A stretch of DNA of 64,000 bases. Origin: Deltaproteobacteria bacterium (GTDB lineage Bacteria > Desulfobacterota > Desulfarculia > Desulfarculales > Desulfarculaceae). The notes under the pieces were generated by a model that worked only from the letters and a program-made list of their open reading frames with translations, made no database searches and was not told the origin of the DNA. Shown piece after piece: positions 24,888 through 32,377 of the stretch. The stretch spans positions 1-64,000 of the forward strand of contig JAHLLJ010000002.1 of NCBI GenBank assembly GCA_020444205.1, in the 5' to 3' direction. Position 1 is the first letter of the stretch. Every line of letters begins with the position of its first letter. A program made the position numbers and the translations under genes.

Positions 24888-26044
24888 AAAAAGTGATCAT
24901 GGGCACGGAAACAGCAGCTCTGGCCGCGGTTCTTGCCCGAGTACAGGTGGTGGCCGCCTATCCCATCACCCCCCAGACGGTTACCGTGGAGGAGCTGTCG
25001 GACTATATCGGCAAGGGAGAGCTGGACGCCGAGTTTATTACCGTGGAGTCGGAGCACTCGGCCATGGCCGCCTGCGTAGGGGCATCGGCCACCGGCTCGC
25101 GGGCCTACACCGCCACCTCCAGCCAGGGCCTGGCCCTGATGCACGAGATGCTGCACCACGCGGCGGGCGGCCGCCTGCCCATCGTGATGCTCAACGCCAA
25201 CCGGGCTTTGAGTCCGCCCTGGAACCTGTATTGCGACCATACTGACAGCCTGTCCCAGCGCGACACCGGGTGGGTCCAGTATTACTGCTGCGACGTACAG
25301 GATGTCATGGACAGCACCTTCATCGCCTACCGCGTGGCCGAAAAGGTGATGCTGCCGGTAATGATCAACCTGGACGGCTTCTACCTCACCCACACCTCCG
25401 AGGTTATCGACGTACCCGAGCAGGAGGAAGTGGACCGCTTTCTGCCGCCCTATGACCCCGCGGACAAGGTGGAGGTGGATAACCCCTCCACCTACGGCTG
25501 TGTGTGCGGGGCCGACCTGTTCTCCTCGCTCAAGTACCGCCGCCAGATGGAGACCCTGGCCGTGGAGCAGGCCTGGCAAGAGGCTTCTGATGAGTTCGCC
25601 GCCCGCTTCGGCCGCTCCCACGACCCGGTGCAGGGCTACCGCCTGGAGGATGCCGAAGTGATCATCGTGACCATCGGCACTGCCGGAGGCGCGGCGCAAC
25701 TTGCCGCCGACGCCCTGCGCGAACAGGGTGTGGCCGCGGGCAGTCTGAACCTGGCCATGGTGCGCCCCTTCCCCTCTCAGTCCTTCCGCCAGGCGGTGAG
25801 CGGGGCCAAGCACCTGGTGGTGCTGGACCGCGACGTGTCCTATGGCGGTGAGGGCATTGTGGCCCAGGAGATCAAGGGCTGCCTATACGGCCAAAGCCAG
25901 GCTCAGGTGCACGGCTTCATCGCCGGTGCCGGAGGCATGGACATAACCGAGGAACTCTTGGCCGACATGGCCCGCGAGGCCCTGAGCGGCCGGACTACGG
26001 GCCAGCAACTGGGCGACTCAATCTGGATCAAGGTGCTGCCGTGA
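24884..26044 (+). CDS. porA: 2-Oxoacid:ferredoxin oxidoreductase, alpha subunit
   Basis: 386 residues. The N-terminal pyrimidine domain has AAYPITPQTVTVEELSDYI (near 25), EHSAMAACVGASATGSRAYT (near 58) and SSQGLALMHEMLHHAAGGRL. The C-terminal domain has VRPFPSQSFRQ. It forms the ThDP site with the beta subunit. The ATGA overlap with the gene before and GTGA with the gene after indicate strict co-translation. Family members oxidise pyruvate, 2-oxobutyrate or 2-oxoisovalerate; the choice cannot be made here. Confidence 0.93.
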   Translation: MKKVIMGTETAALAAVLARVQVVAAYPITPQTVTVEELSDYIGKGELDAEFITVESEHSAMAACVGASATGSRAYTATSSQGLALMHEMLHHAAGGRLPIVMLNANRALSPPWNLYCDHTDSLSQRDTGWVQYYCCDVQDVMDSTFIAYRVAEKVMLPVMINLDGFYLTHTSEVIDVPEQEEVDRFLPPYDPADKVEVDNPSTYGCVCGADLFSSLKYRRQMETLAVEQAWQEASDEFAARFGRSHDPVQGYRLEDAEVIIVTIGTAGGAAQLAADALREQGVAAGSLNLAMVRPFPSQSFRQAVSGAKHLVVLDRDVSYGGEGIVAQEIKGCLYGQSQAQVHGFIAGAGGMDITEELLADMAREALSGRTTGQQLGDSIWIKVLP

Positions 26045-26928
26045 ATAGCGACAAGATACTGAAGCAGGAACTACTGGCGCCCGGACACATGGGCTGCCCC
26101 GGCTGCGGGGCCTCCTTGGTGATGCGTTACGTTTTGGAGGTGTTGGGCCCCCAGACCATGGTGGTCATGCCCGCCGGTTGCTGGCCCACCTTTGTTGGCC
26201 TCTACCCCAGCACCTGCCTGAGGGTGCCGGTGATGTCGGTGCCTTTCGCCACTACGGCCATGGCCGCCGCCGGAGTGCGCGCTTCCCTGGACCGCCAGGG
26301 CAAGGGCGACACCAACGTGCTGGCCTGGGCCGGTGACGGCGGGACCTTTGACATCGGCCTGCAGGCGCTCAGCGGCGCGGCCGAAAAGAACACCGACCTC
26401 ATCTACGTATGCTACGACAACGAGGCCTACATGAACACAGGCATCCAGCGCTCCTCGGCCACCCCGCCGGGTTGCTGGACCACCACCACCCCGGCCTCGG
26501 CCCCCAAGGTGGAGCCCAAGAAAAACATCGTGGAGATCATGGCCGCCCACCGCATTCCCTACCTGGCCACCGCCTCGGTGGGTTATCCTCGCGACCTTAT
26601 GGACAAGGTGAACAAGGCCAAAGGCCTCAAGGGCACCCGCTTCTTGCACATCCTGGCCTCTTGCCCCACCGGCTGGCGTCACGACACCCAGCTGACCATG
26701 GAAGTGGCTCGCAAGGCGGTTGAGTGCCGCGCCTTCCCCCTGTACGAGGTGTGGGACGGAGTGCGCTGGTCCCTGACTCCCATGGCCGCCAAGACCCCGG
26801 TTACCGACTACCTGAACATGCAGGGCCGCTTTAAGGCCATGAGCGAGCCCCGGCGCGAGGTGTTTCAGAAGTGGGTGGACGAGGACTGGGAGCGCCTGCA
26901 GGAAAAATGCGGCGACGCCCAGGCCTAG
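26041..26928 (+). CDS. porB: 2-Oxoacid:ferredoxin oxidoreductase, beta subunit
   Basis: 295 residues, the ThDP/Mg-binding chain. It has MGCPGCGASLVMRYVLE (near 17), AGDGGTFDIGLQAL (near 99) and the metal partner CYDNEAYMNTGIQRSSATP (near 122). The cysteines GCPGCG and a later conserved cysteine bind the proximal 4Fe-4S cluster in this family. It starts with GTG overlapping the alpha stop codon. It completes a gamma-delta-alpha-beta gene set, separate from IorAB 6 kb upstream. Confidence 0.93.
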   Translation: MNSDKILKQELLAPGHMGCPGCGASLVMRYVLEVLGPQTMVVMPAGCWPTFVGLYPSTCLRVPVMSVPFATTAMAAAGVRASLDRQGKGDTNVLAWAGDGGTFDIGLQALSGAAEKNTDLIYVCYDNEAYMNTGIQRSSATPPGCWTTTTPASAPKVEPKKNIVEIMAAHRIPYLATASVGYPRDLMDKVNKAKGLKGTRFLHILASCPTGWRHDTQLTMEVARKAVECRAFPLYEVWDGVRWSLTPMAAKTPVTDYLNMQGRFKAMSEPRREVFQKWVDEDWERLQEKCGDAQA

Positions 26929-26943
26929 CGAAGAGGTAGAGCG

Positions 26944-28173
26944 ATGGCTCAGCCCCAGGTCCTGATCATGGCCACCCTGGACACCAAGGACGAGGAGACC
27001 CTCTACGTCCGCGAGGTGCTCCAAGCGCAAGGCGTCAAGGCCCTGATCATCGACTGCGGCAGCCTGGGCACTCCACCGCCGGTGGCGGACATCACACGCC
27101 AGGAGGTGGCCCGCCGGGCCGGGGTGGAGCTGGCCGAGCTGGTGGCCACCAGGGACAAGGGCCACATCATCGCCACCATGGGCCGGGGGCTGGCCCTGTA
27201 CGTAGAAGACATGTACAAGGCCGGTGAGCTGCAAGGGGTCATCGGCCTGGGGGGAGGCCAGGGCACGGCCATGGGCACCGGTGCCATGCAGTTGTTGCCC
27301 CTGGGCTTCCCCAAGGTAATGGCCACAACCCTGGCGGCGGGCAATATGCGCCCCTTCCTGGGCACCAAGGACATCGCGGTGTTTCCCTCGGTGGCCGACA
27401 TCCTGGGCATGAACTTCATCCTGCGCCGCACCCTGTACAACGCGGCCCTGTGCCTGGCGGCCATGGTCAAGCAGCCCGCTCCCACCGGGCGCGCCCCCGG
27501 CGTGGTCATCGGGGCCACCGCCTTTGGGGTGGTCACCGCCGGGCTACTCAAGTTGCGCAAGCTTCTGGTGGGGCCCGAACTGGAAATGGCCTTTTTCCAT
27601 GCCAACGGCATGGGCGGAGCGGCCATGGACGAGCTGGCCGCTCAAGACGCCTTTGACGCCATCCTGCACTGGTCCACCCACGAGATCACCGAGCGCATGG
27701 GCGGCGGCATTTTCCAGGCTCGGCCCGAGCATCTGGACGTGCTGGCTGAAAAAAGCCTCCCCTGCCTAGTGAGCATGGGCGCGGTGGACTACTTTTGCAT
27801 GGGGCCTCATCTGGAGCTGGACGAAGAGTGGAAAAAGGGGCGCAATTACATTGTGCACAACCGCAACATCACCTTGGTGCGGGCCACGGCCGAGGAAATG
27901 GTGAGCGCGGCGGAGTTTCTGGCCGTCAAACTCAACAAAGCCTTGGGTCCGGTGAAAGTAATGGTGCCGCTAAAGGGTTTCTCCGAGCCCAATGCCAAGG
28001 GTAAGCAATTCTACGATCCCGAAGCGGACCGCCGCTTTCTGGAGGTTTTGGAGCGGCGGCTGGCCGGGCACATTGCTATCATTAAACACGACTATCATAT
28101 AAACAGCGACGAGTTCGTGGCCGAGGCAGCCACGGAAATGCGGGCCATGCTGGCCGAGGCGGCCAAGGCCTGA
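26944..28173 (+). CDS. Tm-1-like ATP-binding protein (UPF0261 family)
   Basis: 409 residues covering the whole Tm-1-like family: ATLDTKDEETLYVREVLQA at the N-terminus, GLGGGQGTAMGTGAMQLLPL (near 100), FHANGMGGAAMDELA (near 220) and VPLKGFSEPNAKGKQFYDPE near 340. The plant Tm-1 relative binds ATP and inhibits a viral replicase; the bacterial role is unknown and members often lie in catabolic clusters. It follows porB by 15 bases and precedes a metallo-hydrolase, so it is probably part of the same pathway. Confidence 0.88.
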   Translation: MAQPQVLIMATLDTKDEETLYVREVLQAQGVKALIIDCGSLGTPPPVADITRQEVARRAGVELAELVATRDKGHIIATMGRGLALYVEDMYKAGELQGVIGLGGGQGTAMGTGAMQLLPLGFPKVMATTLAAGNMRPFLGTKDIAVFPSVADILGMNFILRRTLYNAALCLAAMVKQPAPTGRAPGVVIGATAFGVVTAGLLKLRKLLVGPELEMAFFHANGMGGAAMDELAAQDAFDAILHWSTHEITERMGGGIFQARPEHLDVLAEKSLPCLVSMGAVDYFCMGPHLELDEEWKKGRNYIVHNRNITLVRATAEEMVSAAEFLAVKLNKALGPVKVMVPLKGFSEPNAKGKQFYDPEADRRFLEVLERRLAGHIAIIKHDYHINSDEFVAEAATEMRAMLAEAAKA

Positions 28174-28192
28174 AAAGAAAGGCGCATCGCCG

Positions 28193-28945
28193 ATGAGCAA
28201 TAAAGTCTATCCCATGAACACCGGCATGATCCGCCTGAACAAGGGCGTGTACATCACCGGCGGGCACGGATACGACCAGGACGTGGAAGTGCCCACCAAC
28301 GCTTTTCTGGTGCTGGCCGACGGCAAGAAGGTGCTGGTGGACACCGGCATGTCCGAGACCAAAAAGGCCGACTGGCACCACCCCGGCTCCTACCAGCCCG
28401 AGGGGTATCGCATCGACCAGCGCCTGGCCGAGCTGGGGGTGAAGCCAGAGGAGATCGACGCGGTGATCTTTACCCACCTGCACTGGGATCATTGCGCCAA
28501 CATGAAGATGTTCAGCAGCGCCGAGTTTTGGGTGCATTCCACCGAGCTGGCCTTTGCCCTGGACCCCCACGTGCTCTACTACAAATCCTACGAGTCGGAA
28601 AAGCTGGGGGTGGAGGCGCCCTTCAAGGGAGTGGAGTTCCACACCGTGGACGGCGAGTACCAGTTCAGCCCCAGCATCTCCATGTTTCCCACCCCGGGCC
28701 ACTGCCCCGGGCACCAGTCAGTGGCCATCGAGACCGACGGCGGCACGGTGGTGGTGGCCGGCGACGCGGTGTTCGCCGACGAGAACATGGAGCCCGACCC
28801 CAAGCGGGGATTGAACTTCACCCCCATGGGCCGCTTTGTCAATGTATTCGATCTCTACGACAGCATGGAGAAGATTTTGGCTCGCGGCGACACCGTGCTC
28901 ACCAGCCATGGCATGGGGGTCTACGACCAAAAGGTGTGGCCGTAG
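28193..28945 (+). CDS. Metallo-beta-lactamase-fold lactonase-like hydrolase
   Basis: 250 residues. The HxHxDH motif is FTHLHWDHCANM near residue 97, with further metal sites FPTPGHCPGHQS (near 163), AGDAVFADENM (near 188) and the terminal TSHGMGVYDQ. The pattern is that of N-acyl-homoserine lactonase-type (AiiA/AttM) enzymes. In this catabolic setting it is more likely to open a metabolite lactone than to act in quorum quenching, but that is inference. It is the third enzyme of this fold within 13 kb. Confidence 0.88.
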   Translation: MSNKVYPMNTGMIRLNKGVYITGGHGYDQDVEVPTNAFLVLADGKKVLVDTGMSETKKADWHHPGSYQPEGYRIDQRLAELGVKPEEIDAVIFTHLHWDHCANMKMFSSAEFWVHSTELAFALDPHVLYYKSYESEKLGVEAPFKGVEFHTVDGEYQFSPSISMFPTPGHCPGHQSVAIETDGGTVVVAGDAVFADENMEPDPKRGLNFTPMGRFVNVFDLYDSMEKILARGDTVLTSHGMGVYDQKVWP

Positions 28946-28948
28946 GCC

Positions 28949-29551
28949 ATGGGCATGCCCGAGCAACCGCGCCGGGATTTCGTGGCTGCCTGCCAGCGGG
29001 CCTTCAGCCTGGGCCTGCAGATGAGCACCGGAGGCAACCTCAGCCTGCGCCTGGACAGTGGCTACCTGTTGGTCAAGCCCAGCGGTCTGTCCCTGTGTGA
29101 GCTGGAGCCGGACCATCTGCTGGTGTGCGACGATCAGGGACGGGTGGTGCAGGGCGAGGGCAAACCCACCAAGGAGTTGCGCTCCCACCTGGCCATCTAC
29201 CAGGCCAAGCCCGAGGCGGGGGCGGTGGTGCACTACCATCCGCCCCACGCCACCGCCTATGCGGTAAGCCGCCGCCAGATTCCCCTGCTGACCGTGCACG
29301 CCAAACGCATCCTGGGCCGAGTGCCCCTGGTGGAGGCGGTGGGCGAGGGCAGCGAGGAACTGGCCTCGGCCGTGGGGGAGGCCTTTGCCGCGCCCCAGGT
29401 TAAGGCGGCCCTGTTGGCCGAGCACGGCATCATCGCGGTGGGCGAGAACCTGCGTCAGGCTCAGAACCTGGCCGAGCTGGTGGAAGAGTGCGCCCGGGTG
29501 GCTTTGCTGAGCGGCCTGCTGCGCGGCCTCGCGCCGAACGCTGATCAATAA
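28949..29551 (+). CDS. Class II aldolase/adducin-family protein
   Basis: 200 residues. Zinc ligands are visible in HYHPPHATAYAV (near 92) and AEHGIIAVGENL (near 152), with STGGNLSLRL near 26 binding substrate and KELRSHL near 74 holding the expected acidic residue. Family members are fuculose-, rhamnulose- or ribulose-phosphate aldolases/epimerases, and some are decarboxylases. It starts 3 bases after the metallo-hydrolase stop codon. Cleavage of a dehydrated sugar acid or its phosphate would suit the surroundings. Confidence 0.9.
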   Translation: MGMPEQPRRDFVAACQRAFSLGLQMSTGGNLSLRLDSGYLLVKPSGLSLCELEPDHLLVCDDQGRVVQGEGKPTKELRSHLAIYQAKPEAGAVVHYHPPHATAYAVSRRQIPLLTVHAKRILGRVPLVEAVGEGSEELASAVGEAFAAPQVKAALLAEHGIIAVGENLRQAQNLAELVEECARVALLSGLLRGLAPNADQ

Positions 29552-29563
29552 AGGACCTAAAGG

Positions 29564-30244
29564 GTGCGTGTGGAGATAATCACCCGCCGGGACGACCTGG
29601 AGCAGGTCACCGGCTGCGTGGTGGTGCTGGATGTGATCCGAGCCAGCAATACGGTGATCGCGGCGCTCACCTCCGGGGCCCATGAGGTACACCTGGTGGC
29701 CGAGCTGGATGAGGCCCTGGCCTGCAAGCGTGAGCATCCCGACTGGCTGGCCTGGGGCGAACGGGAGGGGGTGCAGCTGGCCGGTTTTGACGGCGACAAC
29801 TCCCCGGCCCAGGCCATGGCTAAACCACTAACCGGCAAGACGGTGGTGCTTACCACCAGCAACGGCAGTCAACTCCCCAGGCGATTGGCCAAGGCCGACA
29901 CCGTGCTGGTGGGCTCCCTGGGCAATGCCGCCGCTTTGGTGGAGGCCATCCGGCGCCGCGAGTTTGAGGAAGTCAACCTGCTGGCCGTGGGCACCGAGCA
30001 CCCTTACGGTGCGCCCGAGGACTGGCTGGTGGCCGAACACCTGGCTGCCATGCTGGCCGGGGAGCAGCCTGACGCCCCCGCCTTGGGAGCCCATCTTCTG
30101 GAGCTGGCCGCTCAGCACAAGCTGCGCCCCATGTGCCAGGCCAATGACCTGGAAATTTGCGCCCGCCCGGATTACAGCCGGGTGGTGCCCCTAATCAGCC
30201 GAGAGCCCGGCCCCGTGGCCCGGCCTTGGCCCCCCGCTCTATAA
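29564..30244 (+). CDS. ComB-like 2-phosphosulfolactate phosphatase family protein
   Basis: 226 residues. It shows the ComB features [20 protein letters not shown] near residue 20, [11 protein letters not shown] near 74 and [15 protein letters not shown] near 93, plus [13 protein letters not shown] near 150. In methanogens ComB dephosphorylates phosphosulfolactate for coenzyme M synthesis. Bacterial homologues occur widely without that pathway, and no comA or comC gene lies in the window. The start is GTG after AGGACCTAAAGG. It probably acts on a phosphorylated hydroxyacid made nearby. Confidence 0.85.
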   Translation: MRVEIITRRDDLEQVTGCVVVLDVIRASNTVIAALTSGAHEVHLVAELDEALACKREHPDWLAWGEREGVQLAGFDGDNSPAQAMAKPLTGKTVVLTTSNGSQLPRRLAKADTVLVGSLGNAAALVEAIRRREFEEVNLLAVGTEHPYGAPEDWLVAEHLAAMLAGEQPDAPALGAHLLELAAQHKLRPMCQANDLEICARPDYSRVVPLISREPGPVARPWPPAL

Positions 30245-30274
30245 CTACCGAGCGTGCCCGATAGGAGAAGGACC

Positions 30275-31144
30275 ATGTCCACGACTCGCGCCATGCTTTG
30301 CTTCACCCCCTCCCTTTCCCGGCGGCTCATCGCCAAGGGCATAGCCTCGCTGCCTCAGGTGCAAAAGGCCTTCAAGAGCGGCAAGGTGTTGCTCTCCAGC
30401 GGCACCACCGGGGCCCATATTTTCGTGGAACTCACCGGCGCCTGGACCGGCGGGGCCTTGGCCTGCGGCATGATTTCCCTGAAGGGCACCTGTGTGGGAA
30501 GCGCCATGAGCCAGATTCTGGCCAAGCAGGGGCACGCCGCTTTTTGGTTTTTCGAAAAGGGCGAGCTCAAGCCGGTGAACGACATGGACCAGGCGCTGGA
30601 CAGCATGGGAGCCGAGGACGTATTCATCAAGGGGGCCAATGCCCTGGACAACCACGGCAACGTAGGCGTTCTGCTGGGAGTGGAGACCGGGGGCCTTATG
30701 GGCAAATCCCTGGGCTACGTCATGGCTCGGGGCATCCACTGCCTGCTGCCCGGCGGCCTGGAAAAGACGGTGATGGGCTCCATCATGGCCACCGCCAAGG
30801 AGATGGGCACCCGCCGGGTGGACTACACCACCGGTATGCCCGTGGGCTTGGTCCCGGTGGCCGGGGCCCGTTTCTGCGAGATCGAGGCCCTTAGCCAGCT
30901 CACCGGAGTGGAGGTCTTCCACGCCGCCTCGGGCGGTTCGGCCGGAGCAGAAGGTTCGGTGGTGCTCCTGACCAAGGGCGAGAGGGAGCAGGTAGAGCGC
31001 ACCATGGAGCTGTATAAGGCCATGCGCGAGGACACCCGCTTTGAGGGGCTGACCACCGAGCCCTCGCGGTGCGGCGAGCACAAGTGGGTGCCCTGCGCCA
31101 AGCACAACTTCCTTTACACCGACAATGTGAAGAAGGGCCTTTAG
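30275..31144 (+). CDS. Unrecognised protein, possibly CoA-transferase-like fold
   Basis: 289 residues. I do not recognise the family. The segment GAEDVFIKGANALDNHGNVG (near 114) resembles the ADV-GA-A-...-GN pattern of NagB/RpiA/CoA-transferase-like folds such as LUD proteins. Glycine-rich stretches (SSGTTGAHIFVELTG near 38; GVETGGLMGKSLGYVMARG near 135) look like a ligand site. No signal peptide or membrane segment is seen. AGGAG lies 8 bases before ATG 30275. It sits between comB-like and MFS genes and ends 19 bases before the latter, so it belongs to this operon. Confidence 0.75.
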   Translation: MSTTRAMLCFTPSLSRRLIAKGIASLPQVQKAFKSGKVLLSSGTTGAHIFVELTGAWTGGALACGMISLKGTCVGSAMSQILAKQGHAAFWFFEKGELKPVNDMDQALDSMGAEDVFIKGANALDNHGNVGVLLGVETGGLMGKSLGYVMARGIHCLLPGGLEKTVMGSIMATAKEMGTRRVDYTTGMPVGLVPVAGARFCEIEALSQLTGVEVFHAASGGSAGAEGSVVLLTKGEREQVERTMELYKAMREDTRFEGLTTEPSRCGEHKWVPCAKHNFLYTDNVKKGL

Positions 31145-31163
31145 TGTTCGCCCCGGTGGCTGC

Positions 31164-32309
31164 ATGAACCGCTACGTCGCCCTGGCCCTGGGCATGGGCC
31201 CCGCCCTGGGCGTCATCTTCATGAACCTACCGCCGGCCATGGATCCGCTTCTCGCGGTCTATGGCTGCTCATACACCGGCTTTTCGGTTATCGTCAGCGC
31301 CCTGTTCTGGGCCTACACCCTGATGCAGGTGCCCGGCGGGCTGATCCTGGACCGCCTGGGCCTGAGGCGCACCCTGCTCATCTGCCTGAGCGGCCTGGTG
31401 GCGGCCAACCTGCTGCCCGCGCTCTACCCTAGCTGGGGCCTGGCCCTGGCGGGACGGCTGCTCACCGGCATGAGCGCGGGTCTGGTGTTCGTCACCCCCA
31501 TGAAGATGATGGCTCTCTATGCCCCGGCCGGACGGGGCGGGGTGTTTCAGTCGTTTTATGGAGCCCTGGTGCCAGTGGGCAGTGTGCTGGCCTATCTGGT
31601 GGTGCCCCTGCTGGTGCCTTTTGGCTGGCAGTGGGCTTATGGCGTGGCGGTGTTGAGCTGGCTGCCTCTTCTAGTTGCGGTGCTGCTGGTCAGGCTGCCC
31701 CGGGAAGAGGCTGAGCCCCCGCGCCGCCTGGAGCTGGGGAGCATCGCCCGCGATGCCCGGGTGTGGGTGGTGGGCATCTATCTGTCCCTGTCCTTTGGCG
31801 CCGGCATAACCATGGCCATCTGGGTGCCCACCCTGCTGGCCGAGGTGATGCCCGGGCGTAGCGCGGCCCAGCTGGCCTGGAGCGGGGCCTTGATAATGGG
31901 CCTCAGCTTTGCGGGGCGCCTGGTGGGAGGGTTGGTGCTGTTTGGTCTCTCCGCCTACTGGGTGGCCGGAAGCACCCTGGCCCTTTTATGCCTTATTCTG
32001 GCGGCCATGGGTTGGGGCGGGCTTCCCCCAGTCTTGACTTTGACCCTGGCCCTGGCCGCCACCGGCTGTGGCTCCTTCAACTTCGGGGCCATGTTTCAGC
32101 TGGCTAATAAGATGGCCCCGCCGGAGCGCCTGGGCGGGCTCATCGGCTCGGTGAACTTTCTCTCCAACCTGGGGGCCGGGCTGATGATCCTGTTCTTCGG
32201 CATGCTCAAGGACCTTGCCGGTGACTTCACCTGGGGCTTCCTGGTCCTGGCCGCCCTGTGCCTGGCCGTGCTCATCCCCGGCCAGGTTATCCTCAAAAAC
32301 CTCCGCTGA
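31164..32309 (+). CDS. MFS transporter
   Basis: A 381-residue protein with about twelve hydrophobic segments and the MFS loop motif PGGLILDRLGLRRTL between helices 2 and 3 (near 54). A related loop (AGRLVGGLV) occurs in the second half. It probably exports or imports an organic anion across the inner membrane, complementing the ABC importer upstream. It is the last gene of the long plus-strand run. The ribosome site is weak, and ATG 31164 is the only start giving a complete first helix. Confidence 0.88.
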   Translation: MNRYVALALGMGPALGVIFMNLPPAMDPLLAVYGCSYTGFSVIVSALFWAYTLMQVPGGLILDRLGLRRTLLICLSGLVAANLLPALYPSWGLALAGRLLTGMSAGLVFVTPMKMMALYAPAGRGGVFQSFYGALVPVGSVLAYLVVPLLVPFGWQWAYGVAVLSWLPLLVAVLLVRLPREEAEPPRRLELGSIARDARVWVVGIYLSLSFGAGITMAIWVPTLLAEVMPGRSAAQLAWSGALIMGLSFAGRLVGGLVLFGLSAYWVAGSTLALLCLILAAMGWGGLPPVLTLTLALAATGCGSFNFGAMFQLANKMAPPERLGGLIGSVNFLSNLGAGLMILFFGMLKDLAGDFTWGFLVLAALCLAVLIPGQVILKNLR

Positions 32310-32324
32310 AAAACCCGCCCCCAT

Positions 32325-32356
32325 AAAAAAGCGGCCCCCGCCGTAGCAGGGGCCGC
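32325..32356 (-). terminator. Rho-independent terminator of the ilvD transcript
   Basis: Read on the minus strand, GCGGCCCC and GGGGCCGC form a perfect 8-bp stem followed directly by TTTTTT. It lies just after the stop of the minus-strand ilvD gene. The plus-strand reading has no T-run. Confidence 0.85.
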
Positions 32357-32377
32357 CGCTGATCAGCGTGTGATGTG

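Noticed and set aside
28193..28945. Quorum-quenching lactonase
   Set aside because: No luxI/luxR-type gene is present, and the gene is embedded in a metabolic operon; the fold alone does not show that role.
29564..30244. Coenzyme M synthesis suggested by the ComB-like gene
   Set aside because: ComB homologues are common in bacteria without coenzyme M, and no comA, comC, comDE or sulfolactate gene is in the window.
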